Shown: in pieces, positions 42,507 to 53,672 of the stretch
Numbering within the stretch: position 1 is the first letter of the stretch
How the letters are laid out: every line of letters starts with the position of its first letter
Assembly (NCBI GenBank): GCA_030220185.1
Contig: JASPKZ010001233.1
Location: forward strand, 1,480,001-1,544,000
Direction: 5' to 3'
DNA: 64,000 nt
Source of the DNA: Diploptera punctata
Taxonomy: Eukaryota; Arthropoda; Insecta; Blattodea; Blaberidae
Notes under the pieces: generated by a model
The model's database searches: none
What the model saw: the letters and a program-made list of their open reading frames with translations, nothing else
What the model was told of the DNA's origin: nothing
Translations under genes and position numbers: made by a program

Positions 42507-42935
42507 GGGTCCTCATCTAGGGGATATATGGTTGGCGACCACAAGGTGCCCAAGCTGTGCAAAACATTTCTTCCACCTACTTGTGTTTTGCACTCTTTTA
42601 ATTTTACTATCTAACCTCTCTTGGTTAACTCTTGTTTTTTTCGACCCCGACGCTATTAGGGCATCCGAGGGCTAGGGAGTCATTCCTTTCTTCCATTTCT
42701 TCTTTCCTTTATTTTCTTTTCTTCTCCAAAAAGGCCTGACCAGAGGCTATAAGATGGCAGCCCCATCACTGGTCTTGCCTTCCTTTGGCCAGCAACCAAT
42801 CGAAGGGACTATTATTATGCTTTCAAGTCTTATACGAGAATTTCCCATAAGGAAAAATTTTCTATAGGATCGTAACAGGCCTTGGCCTAATGCTTGGAAG
42901 GAAGAAGAAGAAGAAGAAGAAGAAGAAGAAGAAAA
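42507..42935 (+). mobile_element. SINE11-type insertion with LINE-C 3' tail
   Basis: It interrupts the left palindrome arm. The intact right arm shows the uninterrupted sequence. It contains GGCCTGACCAGAGGCTATAA and GCAGCCCCATCACTGGTCTT, and ends with the LINE C 3' end (TTTTCTATAGGATCGTAACA, GGCCTTGGCCTAATGCTTGG, GGAAGAAGAAG). Confidence 0.72.
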
Positions 42936-43457
42936 AAAATGAAAAATAATTTTAATTTCCAGCACGCTTGGGATAAAATAAAGTGGTCAACAAAAAAATC
43001 ATCTCCAACACATATAGAATAAAATTAGAGTTATCAACAAAAAGAAAATAATTTTACCATCAAAAGCGTGGGGTGCTTTTATGATTTTTACGTGTTCTTC
43101 TTAGAGACTTTACTTTTACCAATATCTGTTTATTATCAAATATATTAATTGATATAGAGCACCCCACGCTTTTGATGGTAAAATTATTTTCTTTTTGTTG
43201 ATAACTCTAATTTTATTCTATATGTGTTGGAGATGATTTTTTTGTTGACCACTTTATTTTATCCCAAGCGTGCTGGAAATTAAAATTATTTTTCATTTTT
43301 TAGTTTTCTAATAAAGCGTGTTCTTTTAGTTTTTTAAAACTATTATTTATTTTTTATTTTTTAGTTTTAATAATTTACAGAATAAGATAAAAATGTAAAT
43401 ATCTTTAAATTCGATACTATTGTAGTATGAGCTAAAAGTAATACTCTTCTATAAAAA

Positions 43458-43555
43458 AAACCCTCCCAGCCGGATTTGAACCAGCGACGTATGGATTACT
43501 GAAATTATATACCACTACGAGTTCACTGCTCTACCAACTGAGCTCTTACAACGAT
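43458..43555 (-). ncRNA. tRNA-Tyr-like sequence with intron, copy 2
   Basis: GAGCTCAGTTGGTAGAGCAG, a GTA anticodon region followed by the same 18-base intron, then GTCGCTGGTTCAAATCCGGC. The T-stem pairs perfectly. The anticodon stem carries an extra base, and the acceptor does not pair. It is a decayed relative of 21165-21262. Confidence 0.55.
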
Positions 43556-43607
43556 TGACTAAAAACTCTACAAGTCCGCAACCTATTATACCAGTTTTCA
43601 TTTTTTT

Positions 43608-44095
43608 GATTTTCGGATGATTCTGGCCAGGATTTTTGAAACAAAATATGAAATTATTGTATTGTCACGGATCCTCTACACGTATACAAAGTTTCAAGTC
43701 GATCCAATGTTTCTAAGTGGGTGAAAATCGCGTTGAAAGATTCCGTTACATTTATACAAAAACACTTTTTTTGATTTTCTGATGATTATGGCCAGGAGTT
43801 TAGAAATAAATATGAAATTATTGTATTGTCACGGGTCCTCTACAAGTATACAAAGTTTCAAGTCAATACAATGTTTCTAAGTGGGTGAAAATCGCGTTGA
43901 AAGATTCCATTACATTGATACAAAAACACTTTTTTTTTTATTTTCTGATGATTATGGCCAGAATTTTAGAAAATAAATATGAAATTATTGTATTGTCACG
44001 GGTCCTCTACAAGTATACAAAGTTTCAAGTCGATCCGATGATTTTGAGTGAAAATCGCGTTGAAAGATTCCGTTACATAGATACAGGTCAAGCTA
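43608..44095 (+). repeat. Three 166-bp tandem units
   Basis: Units start at about 43608, 43773 and 43939 with GATTTTCTGATGATTATGGCC and end GAAAGATTCCGTTACAT. Copy 1 of the element has only one such unit. Confidence 0.85.
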
Positions 44096-44235
44096 ATATA
44101 AAGCGTGTAAAAATATTTATTTTATTTTGTTGCAATTATTACGTCAGTTGCCATGGAATTCACCTGTTATTATTTTTTTTCTGAAATGTTAAGACATTTA
44201 TTTCATTGTTGGTTTAATACAATAGGTTAAAAGAA

Positions 44236-44241
<6 letters not shown>

Positions 44242-44294
<53 letters not shown>
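44242..44294. repeat. (TA)n(CA)n microsatellite
   Basis: About 20 TA units followed by six CA units. Confidence 0.95.
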
Positions 44295-44299
44295 TTCGC

Positions 44300-44535
44300 C
44301 GTGTCAGGATTTTTAAACTGAACCAAGCCTTCTGGCGGCACCATGGCCCTGGGGTCGACTCAGCTTCTAACGTAAATGAGTACCTGACGCTTGTTCTGGG
44401 GTAAAGACGGCCGTCACGCAGGGCTGACAAACCAGCTGACATCAAGTGCCGATTGTCCAGAAAAGTGGGAGCCTTAACCTCCCACTACCCAGGGGCCTCC
44501 TGAGGCCTGTAGTGGGATACCTTTACCTTTTAGGT
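44300..44535 (+). mobile_element. SINE4 copy, 5'-truncated
   Basis: It starts within the family at TGTCAGGATTTTTAAACTGA. GGTCGACTCAGC, AAAGACGGCCGTCACGCAGG and AAGTGGGAGCCTTAACCTCC follow. The tRNA-like head is missing. Confidence 0.8.
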
Positions 44536-44553
44536 GTCTTACACCTCTTTTAT

Positions 44554-44899
44554 TCCGATTGAGGGTCTTTCCACTTTTCATCGGTTGCCCTTTTACCAGC
44601 CGGCTGCTGGCCCTTCACATCCACATGTGTCAATCACAGAGGTAGATGATCAACAGCCAGTGTAGGGGTGACATGTGGTTAGCATGTCGAGTCCCCCAGC
44701 CGTTATAGCTGGTTCCTCAACCTGGAGCCGCTACTTATTGTAGCTACCCAATTGCCTCACGATGCTGGGTGGGCACCGGGTCCATACTGGCCGAAATACC
44801 ATGAGAAAATTTCTTCCCCCATGGAGATCCGAACCAGCGCAAGTCCCGTAGCTCTGCGCCAAGGCTCCCTACCTTAACCGCTTGGCTACGGCGCGGGAC
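44554..44899 (-). mobile_element. SINE3, full-length copy
   Basis: It has the same order as 26344-26690, reversed, with the head at the right. A perfect 13-bp duplication ACACCTCTTTTAT (44541-44553, 44900-44912) brackets it. Confidence 0.9.
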
Positions 44900-44912
44900 A
44901 CACCTCTTTTAT

Positions 44913-45075
44913 ACAATTTTAAAACAGTTAATACATTGTGTGTCTATATATTTTAACTCGCCACTGGTGCACGTACAAATGATTGTATAAATATTTCAGT
45001 ACATTTATTTGCTATCATTGTAATAAATGGCATTTCTTTCGGAATGTGACTTACCATGTTACTGCCCTAAGCCCT
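44913..45075 (-). mobile_element. M1 MITE fragment
   Basis: The minus strand reads AAAGGGCTTAGGGCAGTAAC, then TTTATTACAATGATAGCAAA and GACACACAATGTATTAACTG, as in 38641-38873. Its left side is lost next to the SINE3 insertion. Confidence 0.7.
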
Positions 45076-45717
45076 TTATATATATATATTAATTCGAATA
45101 TTCAATATATAAGCTAACAAAAGTTAGTCAACAATTTCGAAATAAAACCAATCATGTAACCCCTAAGGACGGTGCAAGTAGAAACAATATTTGAATAAGA
45201 CTTGTGTTAACGAGTGTTGCTTACCACACAGTGTAATGATGCATCCCGCTTTTCCCATGACAGATTTTTTTCGCAATAATGCGGTTTTGTTGGGTTGCAC
45301 TTTCACCGCAGCACGTCATATATCCTCCGTGTTTTCACCGACGAACGAACTTTGTCACTATTAATTTTCTTATAACTGCGTATTTTACAGGATGTATCGC
45401 AATCTTCAGAACGTGTAGGGGTATTTGGAGTTGCTGCGTGCGCCTATATTTTTATATAGCAAATATTTAGTACATGTATATAATCTTCCTTATCTCTCTG
45501 AAGTTAGCATTGACACAGATTACAGTAATATATCCTACAATAATAAATTGATTTAATACCAGCTAATACCTGGCGTGCGCTGCTACACCTAAATAAATGA
45601 AATATGATTTTTAAATTTTCGTTTCAGGTAAATTCCTACACAGATGGATTTCTCAACCGAAGTCTAAACCACGACCCCGGTTTTCAATTTTTTTTATTGT
45701 TTCCGTAACATCTATAA
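45076..45717. other. Unassigned; T-family box at about 45555-45600
   Basis: TACCTGGCGTGCGCTGCTAC at about 45569 is the T-family opening box. The rest shows no gene. A 63-codon frame at 45279-45470 has no resemblance to a known family. Confidence 0.45.
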
Positions 45718-45930
45718 AAATGACTGAACATTCACAGAAATTGTTATGATGCCATAGGCATGTTCAGACATTTGTTTTTGTAATTGACAGCAGTCGATTT
45801 TCAGTTTTATGGTTGTTATGGAAACAGTAAAAACTGAAAATCTACGGCTGCCAATTACAAAAACAAATGTCTGAATCATGCCTATGGTTTCGTAACAATT
45901 TCTATGAATGTTCAGTCATTTTTAAACGTG
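45718..45930. repeat. Long hairpin (fold-back) with about 90-bp arms
   Basis: The left arm (AAAATGACTGAACATTCACA...TCGATTTTCAGTTTT) and the right arm are inverted with about 90 percent identity, around a loop of about 20 bases centred near 45819. There is no coding potential. It is consistent with a palindromic MITE. Confidence 0.75.
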
Positions 45931-46639
45931 TTTTGGAAACACATGTGTCTGTCGGCTTCAATTTTAATTTTTTTCGCAACGAAACTCATTACGCTAAATC
46001 ATTTGAAATGTACAATTATTCTTTGAAAATCAATGAAATCGGAATATTAGTAGTAGAAATTTAGAAATCGCTGTAGCGGCATGTTTTTAGATCATAATAG
46101 CAGCTAAACACTCGCCGTATCTGAAACTATGTAGGCTATACACAAAATTGTACATTGCGACGAACCAAACATGGTTTGCTAGAGTCAATTCTTATTTTCG
46201 GGTTTTAGGTAAACCCCCACTTTTAATGATCGGATTTCTTTGAGTTTTGTTTATTACCTACCTCGGTTTATTTTAATAGCATGTACTGAGTTCAGTTGTG
46301 AAACAGAAAAATTGAGACCGTTAGAGCGACTTTTTAATTTTCGTTTCAGCTGAACTCCTACACTTAATGGTTTTAGAGGATAATACTTAATTTTACCCCC
46401 CTTTAAATAAAAACTTAAATTATATTATTGAATAATTAGTTAATATATATATATTCACTTATTTATGTGATTATAGTAAATATGTTTATTATTAGTACGT
46501 ATTTAATTGTATGACTTCGTAGATAGCGGATAAATACTCGGCGTACTTGAATAAATGTATATAAAAATTTTTGGGAAGATCGGTGGAGGGGTTTAGAAAT
46601 CTATAAATCACAAACATACGCAGGCTTAATTTGTATGTG
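45931..46639. other. No gene; dispersed-repeat fragments
   Basis: Phrases such as TTTTTAATTTTCGTTTCAGC (near 46332) echo 45610, and AAATCGCTGTAGCGGCATG echoes 53850 and 53955. This points to an old dispersed repeat without coding content. Confidence 0.4.
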
Positions 46640-47060
46640 TATAAATAGCAAATAGCCGGCATGTGCTTCAATGCTTGCCCGAGAATCTACTCATCCCGAT
46701 CTTCTTGGCACAAATGAGCTGAAAGACAAAAATGGTTCTTGTGAGTTATCCGTAAAAGACATATGCTGTCGCGTACTTTTCTGTACATATTTTTTATATA
46801 AATTCTGTATACATTAATTAAGTGTATTTGTATGGTTTAGATAGGGTAACCCATTTAAGCTTCGAAAAAGCTGCTTTTTAGTGCACCGTTGCTTTTTTTT
46901 TTTTATAGTCTGGTCCTATAGTACGTACGGTAATATGTCATATACGTTAATTGTTCCAGAAGAATTCTCTAAATGATTGTGAAACCCCCATTCAAATCGG
47001 CCAATTAGTTTTTGAGAGTCCATAAAGGACAGATAAACTGACTTGACTGACTCACACTTA
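46640..47060 (+). repeat. T-family repeat copy
   Basis: GAATCTACTCATCCCGATCT, TTGTGAGTTATCCGTAAAAG, ATATGCTGTCGCG and GGTTTAGATAGGGTAACC match the unit at 5986-6300. Confidence 0.65.
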
Positions 47061-48004
47061 TGTTCATACGCAAAGAAGATGGTTAATTAAAGATTATAGA
47101 TTGTGGAGTTAGAAATAATTTAATTTGTTGAATCAGAAAGGCCTCAGCAATGCAGTATTTATTTTCTTTGGAAGTCACTGGAGCTTAAATGTATATTTTA
47201 CGAAGCTTTTAGAAGCTGATAGAGTTGTAAAGGATGCTGTGCTGGTTTATGAAGTTTGTAAATAATTATTGTAACAACATAGTTGATAAATTGTGGATTC
47301 TATGGAGGTTTACAATTGACCTTGGGTTAGAAATAAGACATAAAAGATTGATTTTGATGTAACTTCCTGCTCGTTCCACGTCGCTGATTTATAAAATACG
47401 AACAAGCGATAGAATAGCTTGTTGCAAGATGAGGTGCAAAAACTCTTGTCCGTGCTGGAACTTGCAATAAATACCGTATCCACGACGTAAATATCCCGGT
47501 TGGTAGGCGATATGTCTATCACTCAATAGTTTGTTCACGATGCCGTACAGTTTTGTTTACATTATTCATAATTTTTATGTTCAACGGTATCCTGTATATA
47601 CAATCACTAGTTTATTAACCGGCGTTGCCCGGGTATTTATTTATCACGATTTCTTGTCATCTATCAGATTAGCAATCACAAATACTGTGGATTCGATGCT
47701 TATGTCGATCGTTTTCGATTTTTTATGTCACCCTCCTCTTTAATTGATAGGAGAGATAAGAATCAAATTGTATTGAAATACCTTCGAGAATATCATCAAT
47801 GAGCTTATCGACCTTAAAAACTATAGTTTCCACAATAATCACGTAATTTTGGACATTTCATTCGTAACGTCTTCCACGCCAATACGGGTGAATTGGTTTA
47901 AATATCATCGGGAATGTCACCAATCACCTTTTCCATGACTATTATTATAAATATAGTAGCTTTATCATTACTTACGTAATACTTAATACAGGCTTTCCAC
48001 TTTA
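47061..48004. other. Unassigned; CCCGGGTA box at 47619
   Basis: CCGGCGTTGCCCGGGTA at 47619-47635 resembles the opening box of dispersed insect repeats. The remainder has no supported gene. Confidence 0.4.
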
Positions 48005-48250
48005 CAGCAGTTCGCCCTTGATTCCTGCTTTTCAGAGATTCCTGTCTTCCCATTGTCCCTCTTCCATACCCCTCTTCATCATGGAATCATATAGTCCCTC
48101 ATACCATGTTCCTCTATTTCTCCCCCTCTTTCTTCTGCCTGGTACCATCCAATCTAACACCTGTTTAGGCCACTGGTCTTCCGACATCCGTTGTGCATGT
48201 TCATACTACTGTAAAGCTCTCTTTGTTATCCTTTCGATAACAGTTCCTTG
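48005..48250 (-). pseudogene. LINE family I C-terminal fragment
   Basis: The minus strand reads YEHAQRMSEDQWPKQVLDW, MVPGRRKRGRNRGTWYEGL and KRGMEEGQWEDRNL, a typical LINE tail. Stop codons flank it. Confidence 0.8.
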
Positions 48251-48265
48251 TGTATCCATTTCTTG

Positions 48266-48270
<5 letters not shown>

Positions 48271-48299
<29 letters not shown>
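48271..48299. repeat. (TA)n microsatellite
   Basis: About 14 TA units. Confidence 0.9.
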
Positions 48300-48302
<3 letters not shown>

Positions 48303-48510
48303 ATATACTGTAGCCTTGAGATTATCATAATTTATTAAATATGATTTGTAAAGATTTAAGTCCGTATAACCAGTAGTAGTCTCTGTGTGTATGTTTTTTT
48401 TTTTTTTTTGCATTATTAATTGTTGAATCCAAAAATGTTTTCTGTCTGAGCAGATGTTATCTTCCAAATGTTATGGCTTCTAGGATATAATTCTTTCAAC
48501 TGTGTAACAA

Positions 48511-48527
48511 CAACAATAATAATAATA

Positions 48528-48577
<50 letters not shown>
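48511..48577. repeat. (AAT)n microsatellite
   Basis: About 22 AAT units directly upstream of a LINE tail. Confidence 0.95.
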
Positions 48578-48578
<1 letters not shown>

Positions 48579-48785
48579 TGAAGAGAGACGATTTAGATGG
48601 TATGAGCATCTCAAAATGACATCTGATAGAATATATGAGAAGATTTTGGAGTCGAAAGTAGATGGGAAAAGAGGAAAGGGAAGACCTAAAGAAGGTTGTC
48701 TGGAAGTAAGAGTTAACTGGGACTTACAAATGAGGATGTTCAGGACTGCTACAACTGGAGAAGGCTAATTTCTGGAGGGTGACAG
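48578..48785 (+). pseudogene. LINE C-terminal fragment (family L)
   Basis: It reads EERRFRWYEHLKMTSDRIYE, KILESKVDGKRGKGRPKEG and VRVNWDLQMRMFRTATTGEG, then stop. (ATT)n follows at 48828-48855. Confidence 0.78.
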
Positions 48786-48862
48786 AAAAAACCATTGTAC
48801 TGCGGATAATTTCGGAATTAAAAATATATTATTATTATTATTATTATTATTATATGTACATG

Positions 48863-49712
48863 AAATATTAAAGAATTGGAGGAGAAAATGTTCAAGCATG
48901 GGAATTCCTACTTCAAACAACAAAACTTTATACAACTTACATTTTACACATGATCATTTGTTAATTGCACAAGATTATGAAGATTTAGAATATATGACTA
49001 AAAAATTAATAGAAGAATATGAAAAATGGGGATTAATTTTGAACATGAAGAAAACAAAATATTTATCATTTGGTGAACCGGAACAAAATTTAATTTTGGA
49101 GACTGGAGAAACAATAAAATCTTGTAGTGAGATCACATATTTTGGAATTAAAATAAATAAAAATTGAAGTTATGAAGAGGAAATAAGAAATAGAAATAAT
49201 AAAGGAAAATTTGCAATTGCTTGCCTCAATGGAATATTGTGGGATAAAAATATAAGTTATAAAAATAAAATTAATATATATCATACAATTGTTAAAAGCA
49301 ACGTTACTTATGGAGCAGAACTTTGGCCATTAAAACAAAAACAAATAAGTATATTTTGGCAACGAAAATGGATTTTATATGAAGGGCAACAAGAATTTCA
49401 AGAAGAGAAAAAAATAGGAACTCAGTTATAAGAGACAAAATGAAGATGGAAGACACTATTTTAGATTAGCCTATATTAAAACTCAGCAATTAAGATGGTA
49501 CGGGCATATCCAGCGAATGGAAGAGGGTCTGCTACCAAAATCTGTTTTGGAATGGAAACCTCAGAGAAGACGAGACAGAGGAAGACCTAAAACCTCCTGG
49601 AGTCAGGGAATATATTTGTACATGAAGGAGAAACATCTCCAACCAGGAGATTGGATGGACCGACAAAATTGGCTATTGGGAATCGGACGAAGTCAAAGAC
49701 ATTAATCAACCG
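48863..49712 (+). pseudogene. LINE family A copy, 5'-truncated
   Basis: It starts ATGAAATATTAAAGAATTGG directly after an ATT repeat. It encodes MGIPTSNNKTLYNLHFTHDH, where the FADD active site is now FTHD, so the catalytic Asp pair is damaged. It continues KWGLILNMKKTKYLSFGEPE, then after a stop NVTYGAELWPLKQK, and YGHIQRMEEGLLPKSVLEWK with RDRGRPKTSW at the tail. A (TTA)n tail follows. Confidence 0.88.
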
Positions 49713-49722
49713 ATGATCTATC

Positions 49723-49725
<3 letters not shown>

Positions 49726-49793
<68 letters not shown>
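49726..49793. repeat. (ATT)n microsatellite
   Basis: About 22 ATT units at the 3' end of the LINE A copy, possibly its expanded tail. Confidence 0.95.
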
Positions 49794-49957
49794 GCTATTG
49801 ACATTTTCCAATCTTGCATAATGTAGCCAATACAGCCATTAATGAGAGCTTTTTCTTACATCAGGAAATGCCATATACACCAAGGTGATAAAACTGCGCT
49901 TAGACACACGATATTTTTCATTAATGTTATTAATAATAATAATAATAATAATAAGTA

Positions 49958-50948
49958 GGGTGCGTGTAGGCAAACAGTTTTCGGACACTTTTGAAATCCA
50001 GAATGGGTTGAAGCAAGGAGATGCACTATCTCCTCTACTATTTAATTTTGTACTAGAGCATGCCATTAAATCTTTGGAGAATGAGGAAGGCTTACAACTC
50101 AATGGTATTAATAAGCTGTTAGTTTATGCTGATGATGTAGTATTGTTGGCCGATAGCGGGGATATACTAAAGGACAACACGCACACACTATTGAGTAACA
50201 CTAAGAAATTAGGACTGGAAGTAAATATCAATAAAACTAAATATATGGTCACACGTAGAAATTCATTAAATAATGGAAATGGACAGCTAATGACAAATGA
50301 GGAAAATTTTGAGGAAGTGGCTGAATTCAAATACCTAGGAACAATAATCACAAATAGGAATGAGATGCACAAAGAAATTAAACATAGGCTCAATTCTGGA
50401 AATGCGTGCTATTATGCATTGCAGAGACTCTTGATGTCCCAACTCCTTTCAAAAAACGTTAAACTGAAAATATATAAAACTATTATTCTGCCAGTTATAT
50501 TATATGGTTGCGAAACATGGACTCTTACTTTAAGAGAGGAAAGGAGATTGCGAGTATTTGAGAATAAGGTACTTAGGAAAATTTTTGGACCAAAGAGAGA
50601 TGAACAGACAGGTGAATGGAGAAGACTACATAACAATGAACTACATGGTCTGTATGGGAAGCCAGATATAATAAGAACAGTTAAGTGTCGTAGACTGCGA
50701 TGGGCAGGACATGTTGCACGTATGGGGAGTGAAAGACGTGCATGGAGGCTTCTTGTAGGAAAGCCAGAGGGAAAACGCCCAGTTGGTAGACCAAGAATGA
50801 GGTGGGAGAATAACATTAACTATGATTTGGGGGAGGTGGATTATACAGGGAATGATTGGAAAGCATTGGCTCGGGATAGGGATGTATGGAGAGCTTATGT
50901 CCGTGCGGCCATGAACCTACGGGTTCGATAGTGCCAGTGAGTAAGTAA

Positions 50949-50950
<2 letters not shown>
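49958..50950 (+). mobile_element. LINE family B, 5'-truncated, single open frame
   Basis: The frame is open without a break to the stop at 50931 (about 325 LINE codons). The apparent start at 49885 lies in the upstream AAT repeat (a run of Ile) and is not part of the element. It encodes SRVRVGKQFSDTFEIQNGLK, QGDALSPLLFNF (motif B), LLVYADDVVLLADS with intact YADD, VNINKTKYM, EVAEFKYLGTIITNR, LYGCETWTL, ENKVLRKIFGPKRDEQTGEW, RRLRWAGHVARM and AYVRAAMNLRVR. A GAGTAAGTAAGTAA tail follows. The endonuclease and N-terminal RT motifs are missing, so it cannot mobilise itself. It is the least decayed B copy here. Confidence 0.92.
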
Positions 50951-50981
<31 letters not shown>

Positions 50982-51008
50982 TTGATAATAATAATAATAA
51001 TAATAATA

Positions 51009-51058
<50 letters not shown>
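50951..51058. repeat. (AAT)n microsatellite, long
   Basis: About 35 AAT units with few interruptions, continuing from the LINE B tail. The antisense run of Tyr/Leu codons is an artefact. Confidence 0.95.
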
Positions 51059-51639
51059 GTAAGCTTGTACTTAATACCAAAGTCTCTGGTAAGCGAGAAT
51101 CCTAGTGAATAATATTGTAAGGTGTTTCGTAAGGTAGCGACAAGTGAATGCGAAGGTCAAACTATTGAAGTTTCGCAAAACGTGACTCACAGATATGGAG
51201 CTCGTGTTTATCACTTGTTTGATGGTTAGTTTACACACGCGCACTTAGATGTACTGCAAGTACTGATGTACCATCTGCACGATATATTACAAACGATAAC
51301 ATTTTGGTACTCCTTTATCAGATATATTTGAAATCATTTTTTTTTTTAATTCTTTCACTTTTTCGCAATGTTTTGATATACGGACGGTACATCCACTATT
51401 GCTATGGTCGCATGTATTAGTTTCTGGATATACTCGTATTTTTTCTATCTCTTACCGTTTCTTCCAAACATTAAATCTTAGAAATATTACGTTTTTTTTA
51501 TCGAATGTTCTTCTTCACAGCAGGTCTAGTTAATGTACGTCAGTGTATAAGTTAATATTCTAATTAATTGTAATCAATGTGACACTTTCTTCATAATAGT
51601 CTTCTTTTTCTTTATTTGTAGGATTTTCATCCTGTTTAA
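51059..51639. other. No gene seen
   Basis: Unassigned sequence of mixed composition. Confidence 0.5.
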
Positions 51640-51840
51640 TTACCAAATCACTCCTCGGAGGAAGACGTATTGGATGTGCAGCCACAGTCTATCCATCTCT
51701 TGGCTGGTCTTCCTCTTGCTCTTCTCCCGTCCATTGGTCCATTTTATTTAGCTCTTTTTGCAAGACTGTTGTCTTTCATTCTTTCTATATGATCTTTTCC
51801 AATATTTTTGTCTGTCTATAATAAATTTGGTTATGTCTTG
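51640..51840 (-). pseudogene. LINE C-terminal fragment (family M)
   Basis: The minus strand reads ERMKDNSLAKRAK, stop, NGPMDGRRARGRPAKRWIDC in one frame, a GRPAKRW-type LINE tail. Confidence 0.68.
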
Positions 51841-51899
51841 ATTTGACATTTCATAATAGTAATATACTAATAATAGTAAATATATACTCGTGTCAGACA

Positions 51900-52213
51900 T
51901 AATACCAGGCCGAGGGATGGAGTGAGATGAAGCCCTTATTATGAAAGGTCTGTGATACCGAGGATGTCGACTGACCAGACTTGACGCATCATTACATGGG
52001 CAGATGAAATTAAATGAAACTAAATGGATAACGCCAATATGAAGAAGTGGTGGAAAGAAGATTTTTTGACGGGGAAAACCGGAGAAATCCCGAGAAAAAC
52101 ATGCCCTGGCTCCGATTCGTTCACCACGAACTCCACATGGAATGACTGAGACGCGAACTCGGACCACATAAATGGAGGACGTGTGTCTTAACCACTTGCG
52201 CCACGAAGCCCCC
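51900..52213 (-). mobile_element. SINE5 copy, diverged
   Basis: Head at the right (GGCGCAAGTGGTTAAGACAC on the minus strand). The body has TTCGTGGTGAACGAATCGGA and GGGATTTCTCCGGTTTTCCC. GGCCGAGGGATGGAGTGAGA lies at the left. Confidence 0.72.
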
Positions 52214-52278
52214 ACAATAATAATGTAATATTTCACGCTTTAGACCTAGTGATCGTATTATGATCTCTAACCAGTTTA

Positions 52279-52602
52279 TTTTCTGTAGTGTTCTGCCCTA
52301 GGGCAGATATTTCACTGTAATTTTAGCATTTTCATGCTATGCTTTTCAGCTTTACTAGGGAATTATAAGTGTGGTAGCTTCCCGTTGCGTTCCACACCGA
52401 TGATAGACGGTGATGATGATAATGGCCAGATGATGTTCATGGACCTTTTGGGCCTTAGAGCTACTTGCCATTTGTCTGACTGGTGAGGAAAAACCCCGGA
52501 AAAAAAAACCTCATCCATGAAGCTTGTCCCGACCGGGAATCGAATACGGGCCTGTTGCGTGACAAGACAGCATGCTACATCGAGGGGACCACAGCGGTGC
52601 AC
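52279..52602 (-). mobile_element. SINE1 copy
   Basis: A head at the right and a tail at the left (CTGCCCTAGGGCAG on the minus strand). A perfect 12-bp duplication CTAACCAGTTTA (52267-52278, 52603-52614) brackets it. Confidence 0.9.
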
Positions 52603-52614
52603 CTAACCAGTTTA

Positions 52615-53395
52615 AAGCTTTTTTTTTTTTTTTTTTTTTTTTCCCTAAGTTCCTTCGACTTTCTGGGGCATATGATAAAATTTGTTTTGATAAACTATTT
52701 TTTTTTTCAGTTCAATGTATATTGTTCTGTGTTCAGTCGTTTTATCTATTAGCAAATTCCGAAAGATCATTACCATTGAGTTTGTTATCTTGAAACAATT
52801 TTATAAATCTTCATTACTCCTACCTATTAGACATCTAAAATGACCATGGCAATATTGTCGCGCGGTAAGATGTGCTTGGGTTCAGGTCGAGTTTCTTTAA
52901 TTTTATTTTACAAATGTTTCACAAAATATCCAAATTTTATTTCATTTATTTCTTAACACTTCACTATATACAGATATATAATTTCTGCTATAAGAGTATT
53001 TTCTTCACAGTTCATTTTATAATTCTGTTCTTCACACTGGCTGACGTCATCACTCACAAAATTTCCTTGCTTTGGAGGTTACAGTCTTCTGAATAATAGT
53101 GGCTTCGCGACTAATTTGCGTTTCGCTGACTGACTGGTCAGAACCTCGCACCTCTTTCTATATGCGAGGATCGGAATTATCGGAGTATCAGTCTGACCCC
53201 CTCGAAAAGAAACTACAAGAGACTGGTTATTCTAGAATCGAGATATACACATATAAAAAGATCTCAGCAGGTCCTTCAGACTCGTGATTCGCCAGCTCAC
53301 GAATATCCGTATACCATAGAAGACGAAACTCGATTCTCCCCATCGGCGAATTTCAAAAGCCGGACCAACAATGTGTATAATTATAAATATATATA
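52615..53395. other. No gene seen; poly(T) at 52620-52642
   Basis: T-rich sequence. Frames at 52872-53287 have no resemblance to a known family. Confidence 0.45.
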
Positions 53396-53672
53396 TCCAT
53401 CCATCCATCCATCCATCCATCCATAGTAATTCTACCCGAGGACATGTCTTTCACTGCAATTATAGCATTTTCATGCTTTGCTTTGCAGCTTTACTAGGGA
53501 ATTATAGGTGTGGTAGCTTCCGGGGACCGTTGGGCCCTAAACTTCCTGACATTTGTCTTACAGGTGAGGAAAACCCCGAAAAAACCTCATCCAGGAACCT
53601 GTCCCGACCGGGAATCGAACCGGGATCCTCTGCGTGACAAAACAGCAGCTACCTGGAGACGATAGCGGTGGA
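53396..53672 (-). mobile_element. SINE1 copy with (CATC)n tail
   Basis: The minus strand carries a decayed head (CCACCGCTATCGTCTCCAGG, B box CCGGTTCGATTCCCGG), a core GGTTTTTTCGGGGTTTTCCT and AAGACAAATGTCAGGAAGTT. The tail ends in seven GGAT units (53396-53425 as CATC). Confidence 0.88.

Larger units (their letters stand above)
42455..44110. mobile_element. Composite fold-back element, copy 2
   Basis: It has the same order as 20592-21495: palindrome (42455-43354, with an insertion at 42507-42935 in the left arm), tRNA-Tyr-like sequence (43458-43555, minus), then the AAGTTTCAAGTCGATCCAAT unit and the terminal TAATATAAAGCGTGTAAAA. Here the last unit is present three times (about 166-base period, 43608-44095). 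Confidence 0.78.

Noticed and set aside
42747..42965. Minus-strand poly-Ser frame
   Set aside because: Reading of the GAA repeat at the LINE-C-type tail.
49885..49957. N-terminal extension (MIKLRLD...poly-Ile) of the LINE B frame
   Set aside because: It lies in upstream AAT repeat and unrelated flank. Other LINE B copies continue with reverse transcriptase sequence instead.
50895..51080. Minus-strand poly-Leu/poly-Tyr frame
   Set aside because: Direct product of the AAT microsatellite.
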